This document shows, piece after piece, positions 1-9,792 of a stretch of DNA of 64,000 nucleotides. The notes under the pieces are model-generated. The model saw only the letters and a list, made by a program, of their open reading frames with translations, was not told the origin of the DNA and did no database searches. This DNA is from Aquirhabdus parva (lineage in GTDB: Bacteria > Pseudomonadota > Gammaproteobacteria > Pseudomonadales > Moraxellaceae), in contig NZ_CP031222.1 in assembly GCF_003351745.1 (NCBI RefSeq), positions 2,462,207 to 2,526,206 on the forward strand, in the 5' to 3' direction. Within the stretch, counting starts at the first letter, position 1; every line of letters begins with the position of its first letter. Made by a program: the position numbers and the translations under genes.

Positions 1-808
1 CATCGCTGTATACGCCCATAGAAACCCAATCACCCTCTTCAGTACCGAGAGCCCAAGTACGCATGTGATCGATTGCAGCGTTTGCAGCAGATGCAGCAGA
101 AGATGCACCACGTGCTTTGATGATTGCAGCACCACGTTGTTGAACAACAGGGATGAATGTGCCTTCGTACCATTGACGCTCAACCAGTCCTTCAGCAGCA
201 GCACCTTTAACAGTAGCTTGTGAAATGTCTGGATATTGAGTCGCTGAGTGGTTACCCCAGATGGTCATTTTCTTCACGTCGTTTACAGTTGCATTGGTTT
301 GCGCTGCAAGTTGAGCAATTGCACGGTTATGATCCAAACGGGTCATTGCAGTGAATTGACGTGGGTTGATGCTTGGCGCGTTGCGCTGAGCGATCAGTGA
401 GTTAGTGTTTGCTGGGTTACCAACAACCAATACTTTGATGCCACGGCTTGCGTTGTCATTAATCGCTTTACCTTGTACAGAGAAGATCGCAGCGTTAGCT
501 TCGAGCAAATCTTTACGCTCCATACCTGGGCCACGTGGACGTGCACCAACGAGCAATGCATAGTCTGCATCTTTGAATGCAACATTCGGATCATCAGTTT
601 GTACGATGCCAGCCAACAGTGGGAATGCACAATCATCCAATTCCATCGCCACGCCTTTTAACGCTTCGAGTGCTGGGGTGATTTCAAGCAATTGTAAAAT
701 GATCGGCTGATCTTTACCCAACATATCACCAGATGCGATACGGAACAGTAATGAATAGCTGATTTGACCAGCAGCACCAGTAATGGCAACGCGGACGGGT
801 TGCTTCAT
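1..808 (-). CDS. mdh: Malate dehydrogenase, C-terminus cut off by window edge
   Basis: NAD-dependent oxidation of malate to oxaloacetate in the cytoplasmic TCA cycle. The reading frame is open from an ATG at 806-808 to the window edge and gives about 269 of the roughly 325-330 residues usual for this family. The N-terminus reads [16 protein letters not shown], the Rossmann NAD-binding motif. A substrate-binding RLDHNRA segment and the catalytic histidine in IWGNHS (about residue 184) are both present. A GGAG ribosome binding site lies just upstream of the ATG. The missing part is the C-terminal helices beyond the window. The gene reads away from the DUF1853 gene and shares a short intergenic promoter region with it. 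Identification is by family motifs and is secure. Confidence 0.95.
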   Translation of the reverse strand, partial: MKQPVRVAITGAAGQISYSLLFRIASGDMLGKDQPIILQLLEITPALEALKGVAMELDDCAFPLLAGIVQTDDPNVAFKDADYALLVGARPRGPGMERKDLLEANAAIFSVQGKAINDNASRGIKVLVVGNPANTNSLIAQRNAPSINPRQFTAMTRLDHNRAIAQLAAQTNATVNDVKKMTIWGNHSATQYPDISQATVKGAAAEGLVERQWYEGTFIPVVQQRGAAIIKARGASSAASAANAAIDHMRTWALGTEEGDWVSMGVYSD

Positions 809-975
809 CGTTTTTCTCCAGATTGGGCAAAGATTGGTTTTTAAAATATCAAGTCTCAGGCGCCCCACTTTTAGCAGTGGTTCGTAGTGAGCGGACATAT
901 TGTACTTGAAGCTGCGAACTTGTGCGAGTAAGCTGATCACTGCGTGAGGTAGGTATTTACAATCGAGTACAAAAT

Positions 976-1917
976 ATGACGGTTTTAGAACCGCCCCAAT
1001 CGACCTTTGAATGGCTTAATTTTAAACAACCCGCAGTTCGTGACCTCGCATTTGCGCTTGCTAGTCCACCACTTTTGGCACATTGGCCAGAATTGCTTGC
1101 GCCAACTCCGCACATTGACTTGCCCGACTTCACCTTTTGGCAACAGCACTACCGTAACTATCTTCCACGTTTACAAGAACTTGACGATAACCCGTCTGTA
1201 TTAAATCAAGTCCTTTCTGATCTTCCCAGCACAAGACTCGGTATTCGCTTTGAAGCCCTGTTAAGTTTCTGGTTAAAAGATCAAACTGGCTCTTGGCATG
1301 AGTTCGAACTTCTTGCACAAAACATTCAATTAAAAGACCATAAACGTACAATCGGTGAAATTGATTTTTTAATTAAAAATAAATTATCTGGTGAGATCGA
1401 GCACTGGGAGCTCAGCCTCAAATTTTATTTGGGTGAAGGTCATCTTAAACCATTTGAATGGCGTGGGCTGAATGATCGCGATACCTTCGGCCGTAAAATC
1501 AAACATACGGTCGAACGACAATTTAACGTCAACGAAATTGAGTACGAAGGGCTAGGCAAACTACTGATTCAGAAAAGACGTGCAGTCTTTAAAGGTCGGT
1601 TGTTTTATCCAGATACGCTTCTAAATTCAGTAGCAACGCAGACCCATCTTGACTGGCTCCATCCAGCACATTTGCGTGGCAGTTGGGGCTATCAACTACC
1701 GGACAACGTCAATTGGCGACGTGCTGCGCGACGTGAATGGCTCACCCCAGAAGCTCAAAACCGTGATGACATGAGACCTCGTTTCTTAACACATGGACTT
1801 TATCTCGGTTATCCATTGGATCTGACGGATTACAGCCTTACGATGATCCCTATTGAAAGAATGATTCGCCTGCCCATACGAAGAATTCCTTACCTGACTT
1901 CACTTTATAAACATTGA
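976..1917 (+). CDS. DUF1853 family protein
   Basis: A 313-residue cytoplasmic protein of the DUF1853 family, whose biochemical role is not established. Recognisable family features are the N-terminal [14 protein letters not shown] segment, a central region rich in charged residues around residues 125-150 (TIGEIDFLI, then [10 protein letters not shown]), and a Trp-rich C-terminal half. The GEIDFL...WELSLKFYL arrangement of acidic and Lys residues resembles a PD-(D/E)XK nuclease-like core, but that is my inference and is not proven. No signal peptide or membrane segment is seen. It is divergent from mdh and stands alone, followed by a short lipoprotein gene with its own promoter. Confidence 0.8.
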   Translation: MTVLEPPQSTFEWLNFKQPAVRDLAFALASPPLLAHWPELLAPTPHIDLPDFTFWQQHYRNYLPRLQELDDNPSVLNQVLSDLPSTRLGIRFEALLSFWLKDQTGSWHEFELLAQNIQLKDHKRTIGEIDFLIKNKLSGEIEHWELSLKFYLGEGHLKPFEWRGLNDRDTFGRKIKHTVERQFNVNEIEYEGLGKLLIQKRRAVFKGRLFYPDTLLNSVATQTHLDWLHPAHLRGSWGYQLPDNVNWRRAARREWLTPEAQNRDDMRPRFLTHGLYLGYPLDLTDYSLTMIPIERMIRLPIRRIPYLTSLYKH

Positions 1918-2012
1918 TGCGATGAGCTTTGGATCGAATCCTTGCTCATCTAAAAAAGAGATTACTAAATTACATTCGCTTACTTCGCGTTACGTTGCTG
2001 CAACGCCACTAC

Positions 2013-2041
2013 ACTTGTGAGATAAGAACCCTTGTTATAAT
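2013..2041 (+). promoter_or_regulatory. Extended -10 promoter for the small lipoprotein gene
   Basis: A perfect -10 hexamer TATAAT (2036-2041) is preceded by TGT, giving the extended TGn motif. The -35 region is poor (ACTTGT at 17-bp spacing). It lies 42 bp before the lipoprotein start codon, with TGGAGA as ribosome binding site. Confidence 0.6.
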
Positions 2042-2082
2042 CTGAATTTACACATTACAGTGTCATTTATTGGAGAATATCA

Positions 2083-2223
2083 ATGATTAAAGTTATCGCC
2101 GCTGCTGCTTTGGCAACTATGCTACTAACTGGCTGTAACACCATGAAAGGTGTGGGGCAAGATGTTTCTTCAGCTGGACAAGCAGTCACTGGCTCTGCAG
2201 AAAAAACCCAAGACAAACTCTAA
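2083..2223 (+). CDS. Entericidin-like small lipoprotein
   Basis: A 46-codon gene. The product has a short hydrophobic signal (IKVIAAAALATML), a lipobox LTGC with the cysteine at residue 18, and a polar Gly/Ser/Gln/Lys tail that includes VGQDVSSAGQAV. This is the architecture of the entericidin A/B family, small envelope lipoproteins produced in stationary phase or stress, where EcnA and EcnB act as antidote and toxin. Only one copy is present here, so a toxin-antidote pair is not supported. The start is supported by TGGAGA seven bases upstream, and an extended -10 promoter and a rho-independent terminator flank it, so it is a single-gene unit. Confidence 0.85.
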   Translation: MIKVIAAAALATMLLTGCNTMKGVGQDVSSAGQAVTGSAEKTQDKL

Positions 2224-2244
2224 TCAGTTGTCTTGAATAATAAG

Positions 2245-2269
2245 AACTCGCCTTAGTGCGAGTTTTTTT
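2245..2269 (+). terminator. Rho-independent terminator of the lipoprotein gene
   Basis: Inverted repeat AACTCGC / GCGAGTT with a 6-nt loop, followed by a run of seven T, 22 bp after the stop codon. Confidence 0.85.
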
Positions 2270-2405
2270 ATGGCAAAAAAATAAGTGACTAGATTATATC
2301 AACAACATGCTTAAGACACCGTGATTGGGAGATGTTCAGTCTCGGACAATCAGCGTTATACTGAGTCATCGCTAAATAGCACCTCATGACCCTTTATAAA
2401 CGACT

Positions 2406-4580
2406 ATGCCACAGCCCCACTCATCACAAACCTCCGCATTACAGATACTGTCCCAGACTTTTGGCTATGATCATTTTCGCGGTCAACAAGCTCAGATTAT
2501 TGAAACTGCCGTGCAAGGTAAAAATGCCTTAGTCTTGATGCCCACTGGCGGTGGCAAAAGTGTGTGTTATCAGATTCCAGCGCTATTACGTGCAGGTATT
2601 ACCATCGTGGTATCTCCCCTTATCGCTTTGATGAAAGATCAAGTGGATACTTTACGGGAACTGGGGATTCGCGCAGCGTACTTGAATAGCTCTCTCTCCA
2701 TGAGTGAGCAACGAGATGTTGAGTCCGCTCTCCAGCAGGGCAACCTAGATTTGCTCTATGTCGCTCCAGAGCGACTATTAAGTGAACATTTTTTAAATCG
2801 CCTTGATCAAACGCAACTCGCTCTATTTGCCATAGATGAAGCGCATTGTGTCAGTCAATGGGGACACGATTTCCGCCCCGAATATCAGCAGTTGGGCTTG
2901 CTTGCGACACGCTACCCTCATATCCCGCGCATGGCCCTCACCGCTACTGCCGATAAGCGAACAAGAGCAGACATTATTCAGGTCTTAAGCCTGCAAAATG
3001 CGCCTGTTTTCCTCTCCAGTTTTGATCGCCCCAATATTCGCTATAGCATTGTTGAAAAAGACAATGGACGCAAACAACTGATCGATTTTATCCAGCAGCA
3101 GCCCGAAGGTTCGGCGGGAATCGTCTATTGTCTTTCCCGCAAGCGCGTTGAGGAAACCGCAGAGTTCTTACAAAGTAAGAACCTTCCTGCCCTCGCCTAT
3201 CATGCGGGTTTACCTCAAGCCGAACGCATCCGGGTTCAAGATGAGTTCTTGCTTGAAGAAGGGAGAATTGTTTGCGCAACTGTTGCTTTTGGTATGGGGA
3301 TTGATAAGCCCAATGTGCGCTTTGTCGCGCATCTAGACTTACCGAAATCCCTTGAAGGATATTATCAAGAAACGGGTCGTGCCGGACGTGATGGATTACC
3401 TTCTGAAGCCTGGATGGCGTATGGGCTTGGTGATGTCGTATCTGTACGCCGGATGCTGGCGATGTCCGATGCGCCACCCGAAGTTAAACGTATCGAAGCA
3501 GGAAAGCTGGATGCACTCTTGGCTTACTGTGAAACGGCCAGTTGCCGTCGCCAAATCTTACTCACCTATTTTGGAGAAATGGGTTCACTGCCCTGTGGCA
3601 ATTGTGATATTTGTCAGAACCCACCCAGCACTTGGAATGCTACGGTTGCCGCCCAAAAAGTGTTGTCTGCCGCAATTCGCACAGGAAATCGCTTTGGCGC
3701 GGCTCACCTCGTTGATGTGCTACTCGGCTCAGAGACTGACAAAGTCAAACAGTTTGGACATCATGAATTGCCTACCTTTGGTATTGGGCAAGACTTATCC
3801 GAAGCAACATGGCGTAATGTGATTAGACAACTCGTCGCTTTAGGCTATCTGTTACCGGACTTGGAAGGCTTTGGCGGTTTGATGAGCAGTGAGAAAGCTA
3901 GAGACCTGCTCAAAGGGAAAGAGACGCTTTGGTTACGGGAACTGCCTGCCGTGAAAGTCAAAACCTCTCGCCAAGATCGAACATCACCTAAAGCTAGTGA
4001 TCTCCCTGCTGATGCACAGCTCCGCTTTGATGCCTTACGTGCCCTGCGTCTGTCCTTTGCACAAGCTCAGAAAGTTCCTCCCTATATTATCTTCAACGAT
4101 GCGACCTTACGTGAGATGGCACTTCTCGATCCCGACACCACCGAGAAGTTGAAAATGATCAGCGGGGTTGGTGAACAGAAACTTGCACGCTATGGACAAG
4201 GTTTTCTAGATCGCTTAAGTGAAGTCCGTTCAGCGCCTACAGACCAACCGATGAGTTACCCAGAGCCTGCGCAAGAGAAAGTCGACACGTTGACTGCAAC
4301 ACTAGAACTGGTGAATCGCGGTATGGATCGCGCGCAAATTGCAGAACACAGAGGACTTTCTGTTGATACGATCGGAGGACATTTACTCAAGCTGTATCAT
4401 GCCAGCAAGGTGACGAAGCATGAGATTTTGTTCTTAGAATCTCATGAGCTGCTTGAGATTCAAAAGACCGCTCAAGAACTTAACCTTAAACCCAAACAGA
4501 CCGCCACCAAAGCACTTAAAGAAGCGCTTAATCACCAATATGGATACGCCGATTTAAATGTGGCACTGTGGTTGTGGTAA
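2406..4580 (+). CDS. recQ: ATP-dependent DNA helicase RecQ, long form with C-terminal helix-turn-helix
   Basis: 3'-5' DNA helicase used in recombination and replication-fork repair. In order it shows Walker A MPTGGGKS (about residues 47-54), the DEAH box [19 protein letters not shown] (about 147-165, including the RecQ aromatic-rich loop), and motif [12 protein letters not shown]. These are followed by zinc-binding cysteines (CETASC near 375 and CGNCDIC near 400), a winged-helix region, an HRDC domain (about 536-605, ending in the [13 protein letters not shown] hairpin), and a tail of about 100 residues. The tail ([19 protein letters not shown] onward) looks like the HTH_40 helix-turn-helix extension. 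At 724 residues it is longer than the roughly 600 residues typical of enteric RecQ because of this extension. Monocistronic, with a terminator immediately after. Confidence 0.95.
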   Translation: MPQPHSSQTSALQILSQTFGYDHFRGQQAQIIETAVQGKNALVLMPTGGGKSVCYQIPALLRAGITIVVSPLIALMKDQVDTLRELGIRAAYLNSSLSMSEQRDVESALQQGNLDLLYVAPERLLSEHFLNRLDQTQLALFAIDEAHCVSQWGHDFRPEYQQLGLLATRYPHIPRMALTATADKRTRADIIQVLSLQNAPVFLSSFDRPNIRYSIVEKDNGRKQLIDFIQQQPEGSAGIVYCLSRKRVEETAEFLQSKNLPALAYHAGLPQAERIRVQDEFLLEEGRIVCATVAFGMGIDKPNVRFVAHLDLPKSLEGYYQETGRAGRDGLPSEAWMAYGLGDVVSVRRMLAMSDAPPEVKRIEAGKLDALLAYCETASCRRQILLTYFGEMGSLPCGNCDICQNPPSTWNATVAAQKVLSAAIRTGNRFGAAHLVDVLLGSETDKVKQFGHHELPTFGIGQDLSEATWRNVIRQLVALGYLLPDLEGFGGLMSSEKARDLLKGKETLWLRELPAVKVKTSRQDRTSPKASDLPADAQLRFDALRALRLSFAQAQKVPPYIIFNDATLREMALLDPDTTEKLKMISGVGEQKLARYGQGFLDRLSEVRSAPTDQPMSYPEPAQEKVDTLTATLELVNRGMDRAQIAEHRGLSVDTIGGHLLKLYHASKVTKHEILFLESHELLEIQKTAQELNLKPKQTATKALKEALNHQYGYADLNVALWLW

Positions 4581-4600
4581 TTGATCCACGCTTCTCAACA

Positions 4601-4629
4601 AAAAGGCCAGAATAAATCTGGCCTTTTTT
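4601..4629. terminator. Bidirectional terminator between recQ and the solute-binding protein gene
   Basis: AAAAGGCCAG / CTGGCCTTTT inverted repeat with a 7-nt loop and T-rich runs on both strands, placed between two convergent genes. Confidence 0.85.
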
Positions 4630-4657
4630 ATGCGACTCGCTTGAAATAACTTAAGGA

Positions 4658-5650
4658 TTATTCATCCGTCAAAGTACATTCAAAATTCGTCGGCTCTTGC
4701 CCACAGCGTACTTTCTTCAAAATGCTCATCATCTTTTTGTTGTAAACATCATCACGTGCAAGACTTAAGCGTGCTTCGCGCAAAATCTTAACGTAACCCG
4801 CCTTATCATTGGCTGGTAAATCCATCCAATAGCGTGGCTCTATGCTTTTTTCTACACGAGCGACTGTTGCCAATTGGCGATCTAACTGTTCTGCAACCCA
4901 TGTACGGCTTTTTTGACCATAGCCATCAGGAAATCTGGAAGGGCGAATCAGAATATCACTGGTCACGTGTGCAACAGGGAAACGCACAATCGCCCCTTTG
5001 GAGCCAATACCTTTACTGAGTTCTAACGGTTTAAATGCCATCGCAGGAACCGCAATCACATCCACTTGCCCATTGTTAAATTTTCCGCCAATTGACGTCA
5101 GATCAACAGAAACAGCTTGGGCACCGACCTTTTGTACTAGAATTTCTTCAGCTTTGTCATAATCTAAAACACCGAATCGCTTACCCATCACTTTCAGTAG
5201 GGAATTAATACTTCGATCATTGACGACAATATAAACAGACCCAAGTGTAGAAACACCGACCACTTCATAGCCTTTATTCAGCATATAGGGCGCAACTTTA
5301 GGGCTCGCCATTAAAGAGATCACCGCTTTTGCCGCATTATTGTTTGGCAAGCCGCCTGCTGCATCTATGGAACCGGTAAAATTATTGAATTGACGCGCAC
5401 GTACACCCGTAATTGATACACCGTCACACTGCCCAGCTTTAAAATCCTCAGCGGCAATACGCTCATCGGTATACGGTTTCAACGTAATATCTGCACCCCA
5501 CTGTTTTGCAGCTAGCGCGTAATCCTTCATCATCGAATAAATATCGCCTTGCGTTCCGAGCGGGTCAAAAACACAGACTTTTTGTGCATATGAGGAAGTT
5601 GCGAGGGTCAGCAATGCCGCACCTGCAAAAAACTTGAATGGAGTCGTCAT
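4658..5650 (-). CDS. Putative periplasmic solute-binding protein (DUF6091-like)
   Basis: A 330-residue exported protein. The N-terminus has a clear Sec signal peptide (FKFFAGAALLTLATSSYAQ, cleavage predicted after Ala-22), followed by KVCVFDPLGTQGDIYSMMKDY. The body has the flavour of TRAP or ABC substrate-binding proteins (segments such as CDGVSITGVRARQF and GQVDVIAVPAMAF). It fits the family annotated in Moraxellaceae as putative solute-binding protein (DUF6091), whose ligand is not known. Paired cysteines near the C-terminus (CGQ...FEC) could form a disulfide. No transporter membrane genes lie beside it, so it may serve a distant permease or act as a sensor. An AAGGA site seven bases before the ATG supports the start. 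Confidence 0.7.
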   Translation of the reverse strand: MTTPFKFFAGAALLTLATSSYAQKVCVFDPLGTQGDIYSMMKDYALAAKQWGADITLKPYTDERIAAEDFKAGQCDGVSITGVRARQFNNFTGSIDAAGGLPNNNAAKAVISLMASPKVAPYMLNKGYEVVGVSTLGSVYIVVNDRSINSLLKVMGKRFGVLDYDKAEEILVQKVGAQAVSVDLTSIGGKFNNGQVDVIAVPAMAFKPLELSKGIGSKGAIVRFPVAHVTSDILIRPSRFPDGYGQKSRTWVAEQLDRQLATVARVEKSIEPRYWMDLPANDKAGYVKILREARLSLARDDVYNKKMMSILKKVRCGQEPTNFECTLTDE

Positions 5651-5892
5651 GAAAAATTCCTTTTATAAAAATCGCATATCTTCGAACAATCCTTGCCCGA
5701 TAATAGATGCATCATCGTCTTTGCATCATGCAAACTATCAGTACACATCATAAAACAACTCGGGGGTGTAGGAACAGAACTAGATGATCTTTTTTATAGA
5801 TATCGTCCATATCAATTTTAAGCGGATAATTTCGCATAAATTGACGAAACTGCTCTAAAATAAGCTAGACCGTTTAATTTAAAACTTATTTT

Positions 5893-6105
5893 ATGAATAC
5901 TTTTCACCTTGAAGGACGCTCACACGTCACCCTCAGCAATCTTTTAAAAATTGAAGGCTGGTGTGAAAGTGGTGCCGCAGCAAAACATGCCATTGACGAA
6001 GGCCGAGTCACAGTTGATGGACAAGTCGAGCTGCGTAAACGCAACAAGATTGTCGCAGATCAAGTCGTGCGGTTTGCAGGGAATACGATTAAAGTGGTGG
6101 AGTAA
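5893..6105 (+). CDS. Small S4-domain RNA-binding protein (YbcJ-like)
   Basis: A 70-residue protein that is essentially one S4 domain: NLLKIEGWCESGAAAKHAIDEGRVTVDGQVELRKRNKIVADQ has the two-helix plus beta-hairpin S4 pattern with the basic RKRNK turn. Proteins of the YbcJ type bind structured RNA and are linked to ribosome biogenesis or RNA modification, but the target is not known. Monocistronic, divergent from the solute-binding protein gene across 242 bp. The length matches the family, so the ATG at 5893 is accepted although no strong ribosome binding site is visible. Confidence 0.85.
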   Translation: MNTFHLEGRSHVTLSNLLKIEGWCESGAAAKHAIDEGRVTVDGQVELRKRNKIVADQVVRFAGNTIKVVE

Positions 6106-6185
6106 TTTTTTTTAAATTGACGTTTTGCTCGGCATAGAATAATGTAGCTCTACAGTTCTAGTGCGTACGATGGTACGCCTCTTTT

Positions 6186-6809
6186 ATGTCCTATCGCTAT
6201 ATTGTTTCTAAAAAATCTTTCTTTTCTACTCTTACTAATGCCGCTGGAATGCTTGATAGCTTAGGAAGGTTTTCCTCTCCTCAGCCGTTTAGTCATCGGT
6301 ATCGTCTTTACGCAATCCGAAGCTATAGCAAAGCTGATCCTGAGTCCTGGTTGAAGCAAACCTATATACTTGACATTGCTGACTGGATGATCGGTTTAGA
6401 AAACGATCCATATACAGATTTAAAACCAGAATCTAAACTCACAAAATATGATGTGTTGATATCCATTCAATCGGATCGTTTTATCAATGCCGAATCTTTT
6501 ATCAAAACACAATTGAATACAGGACTTATTAAATTAGTGCCTGAAACGAACCTGCGAGAGCGGTTCGAACACTCTAATGCGCTTGTTGCATGGAAAGTCG
6601 CTGACCAACTGATGTTCATGAGTGATGGGTGGAATTGGAATCTTCCAGCATGGTATATTTCACTGAAAACGGCACGCTATGAATCACATATCATGTGTAT
6701 CGCGATGAAATTCGGTTTAGTTTTTATAAACTTTTACTACCCAACAGCTAATCATGCGCTCAATAAAGAAAGTCCTCGTGCACAGATTAATGTTACCCAT
6801 TTGCACTAA
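6186..6809 (+). CDS. Hypothetical protein, 207 residues
   Basis: I do not recognise this protein. It has no signal peptide. It is rich in aromatic residues (Trp, Tyr, Phe), with a WNWNLPAWYISLKTARYE segment near residue 160 and one short hydrophobic stretch close to the C-terminus (IMCIAMKFGLVFINFYYP) that is probably a buried strand rather than a membrane anchor. The region around residues 78-150 (KLTKYDVLISIQSDRFINAESFI) looks like a folded globular domain. It sits alone between the S4 gene and dapE, 30 bp before dapE, so it might be cotranscribed with dapE. The upstream ribosome binding site is weak. Base composition resembles the neighbours, so there is no sign of recent transfer. Confidence 0.6.
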   Translation: MSYRYIVSKKSFFSTLTNAAGMLDSLGRFSSPQPFSHRYRLYAIRSYSKADPESWLKQTYILDIADWMIGLENDPYTDLKPESKLTKYDVLISIQSDRFINAESFIKTQLNTGLIKLVPETNLRERFEHSNALVAWKVADQLMFMSDGWNWNLPAWYISLKTARYESHIMCIAMKFGLVFINFYYPTANHALNKESPRAQINVTHLH

Positions 6810-7967
<1,158 letters not shown>

Positions 7968-7982
7968 GTCTCTTAAAGATAA

Positions 7983-8010
7983 AAAAAGCCGAATCATTAT
8001 TCGGCTTTTT
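7983..8010. terminator. Bidirectional terminator between dapE and chpC
   Basis: GCCGAAT / ATTCGGC stem with a 4-nt loop, flanked by seven A and five T, between convergent dapE and the pil-chp cluster. Confidence 0.9.
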
Positions 8011-8054
8011 AGATTCATCAATTAAAGAAATTCAAAACAGAGTTTAACAACTCA

Positions 8055-8549
8055 TTAGACAGAGCCACTCTCTTTCAGCTCACGCTCAATCAATTCTAAA
8101 TCAGGCACTATCCAAAGTTGGTCTTCATGTTGCACATACTGATAGGTATAATGATGAGCTGGGTGGTTGGCTAAATGCTTATCCACACTATCGATATCTT
8201 TCATCGCGGATATACGGATTTTACGGGTAATTGGTGCAGATATGAGGGCAAATGCATACTGTAAGTGATCTTCCACGCCCTCTATAACCAGTGCATGTGT
8301 TCGTCTTGCATTTGCAACTGAGATCAACGGGATTTTCTTTTCCTGCCAAGTAAAATAAGTATCGTTGGCTTCACTTGGATTAAGCGCCACAATGTCCAAG
8401 ACCAATGATTGTGGTAATACTCCGAGAATGCCGTCATCAAGTGCAAGCACATAAAGTTCAAGCGTTCCAGAAGTGGTAATCAAACTCATGGTTTGATTAA
8501 AATTCTGCTGTTGCGCTGATTTACTCCCAGCGGATTTCATCTCATTCAT
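8055..8549 (-). CDS. chpC: CheW-like adaptor ChpC
   Basis: Last gene of the Pil-Chp chemosensory cluster. ChpC is a second CheW-type adaptor that links a receptor to the ChpA kinase. The 164-residue product has a CheW-like fold: LYVLALDDGILGVLPQSLVLDIVAL near residues 35-60 and IPLISVANARRTHALVIEGVEDHLQYAFALI near 75-110. The longer reading frame opens with a TTG at 8582, but I chose the ATG at 8547-8549 because AAGGAAG stands six bases upstream of it. This start leaves about 29 bp after the chpB stop. Identification rests on the cluster order as much as on the weakly conserved sequence. Confidence 0.8.
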   Translation of the reverse strand: MNEMKSAGSKSAQQQNFNQTMSLITTSGTLELYVLALDDGILGVLPQSLVLDIVALNPSEANDTYFTWQEKKIPLISVANARRTHALVIEGVEDHLQYAFALISAPITRKIRISAMKDIDSVDKHLANHPAHHYTYQYVQHEDQLWIVPDLELIERELKESGSV

Positions 8550-8578
8550 TATCGACTTCCTTGATAAACCACTCCAAT

Positions 8579-9781
8579 TCAATCAATGGAAATGGATTGC
8601 TCACTAATAAACTGTTGTAAATGCTCAGCTAAAATTTCTGGTGTACCATTAAAACTGACTTTGCCAGAGGCCCGTACATGATCGGGCTGGCTTGCACAAA
8701 CACAGGATGATGCTGTTTGTGCCCAGATTACGCCATGTACGCGTTGAACATCATCGACAGCATCACTGCCATCATCACCCATGCCACTAAAGACGATAGT
8801 CATTAGCCGTGAACCAAATGCTTCTGCAGCGCGCCGCATGACTTCGTTAATGGATGGCTGATAATGACCCGGCCACGGTTCATATTTCACAGGATCAGAC
8901 TCAATCTCGTCAAACGCAAATACCTCACCATTGGCCCCAAAATCAATTTGACGCGCGGCTGGTACTAAAAGCACATGTCCCGACTTCAAGAATAAGCTCG
9001 GTTGCAATAACCCGCCTTGTTCGGTAAAACTTTGCTCGGTATCAAACTGCCATGAATTATGACGGCTTAAAACTCGGGGTAATACTGACTGCATATTAGG
9101 ATCGATATGCTGTACGAGGATAAAAGTCACGGGCACACTAACTGGTACGCGGTCAAGAAAACGCTTCACTGCCTCGGGGCCGCCCATTGAGGCAGCTAAA
9201 ATACAGACATACTGCCAGTCAGTTGATCCTGTATGGTTCAGTTCACCTATAGCATCAGTTGCATGAACATGACCCTGTTTTTTGGGATGACTGGGTACAT
9301 GAACCTGTTCATGGCTAGTGGTATGACGCGAAGGGCGGTCTTCTGCCCCTTCCATGATCACGAGTTGCGGCTCGACCTCACGTGATAACTCAACATTTTT
9401 TTGTTGTACGACCTCAGCCTCAGGCGCAAGTTCAATAACCTCAGTCAATAAAGGCGGTGCATTACCCAAGAACTTAATGACTTTATCACTTAAGGTTTTA
9501 ACCCAATGTGCATAGGCTTTTTGATGGACTGGAGAAGGTGCTCGGGTAATCCCGATCATTAGCGGTGCATCATCCCCAATCATATCTAGCACGTTATCAT
9601 CATGCTCCACATCTAATAACCATAAACTGGGCAGAAGATGGCAGTGTTCAGGCTTTAGGCGATTGGAATGAATATTATGGAGTACATCAAAGCCGCACTG
9701 CATCATGGCATCAGCCAAAGCAATTCGTTGTAGCGGATTGTCCGCTACAATAAAAAGCTGTGGTGAATCCGCATGCATCAT
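8579..9781 (-). CDS. chpB: Chemotaxis methylesterase ChpB (CheB-like)
   Basis: Protein-glutamate methylesterase predicted to demethylate the receptor PilJ, opposing PilK. The CheB catalytic domain fills the C-terminal half. The serine lies in CILAASMGGPEAVKRF (about residue 195), the histidine in LVQHIDPNMQS (about 221) and the aspartate in FSGMGDDGSDAV (about 333). The N-terminal 120 residues look like a degenerate receiver (VADNPLQRIALADAMMQCGF, then LWLLDVEHDD) without a full acidic pocket. A His/Pro-rich linker joins the two. The open frame begins at a GTG, but the ATG at 9779-9781 lies nine bases from AGGT and is preferred. Eight to eleven bases separate it from chpA. Confidence 0.9.
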   Translation of the reverse strand: MMHADSPQLFIVADNPLQRIALADAMMQCGFDVLHNIHSNRLKPEHCHLLPSLWLLDVEHDDNVLDMIGDDAPLMIGITRAPSPVHQKAYAHWVKTLSDKVIKFLGNAPPLLTEVIELAPEAEVVQQKNVELSREVEPQLVIMEGAEDRPSRHTTSHEQVHVPSHPKKQGHVHATDAIGELNHTGSTDWQYVCILAASMGGPEAVKRFLDRVPVSVPVTFILVQHIDPNMQSVLPRVLSRHNSWQFDTEQSFTEQGGLLQPSLFLKSGHVLLVPAARQIDFGANGEVFAFDEIESDPVKYEPWPGHYQPSINEVMRRAAEAFGSRLMTIVFSGMGDDGSDAVDDVQRVHGVIWAQTASSCVCASQPDHVRASGKVSFNGTPEILAEHLQQFISEQSISID

Positions 9782-9792
9782 CACTACTCTAC

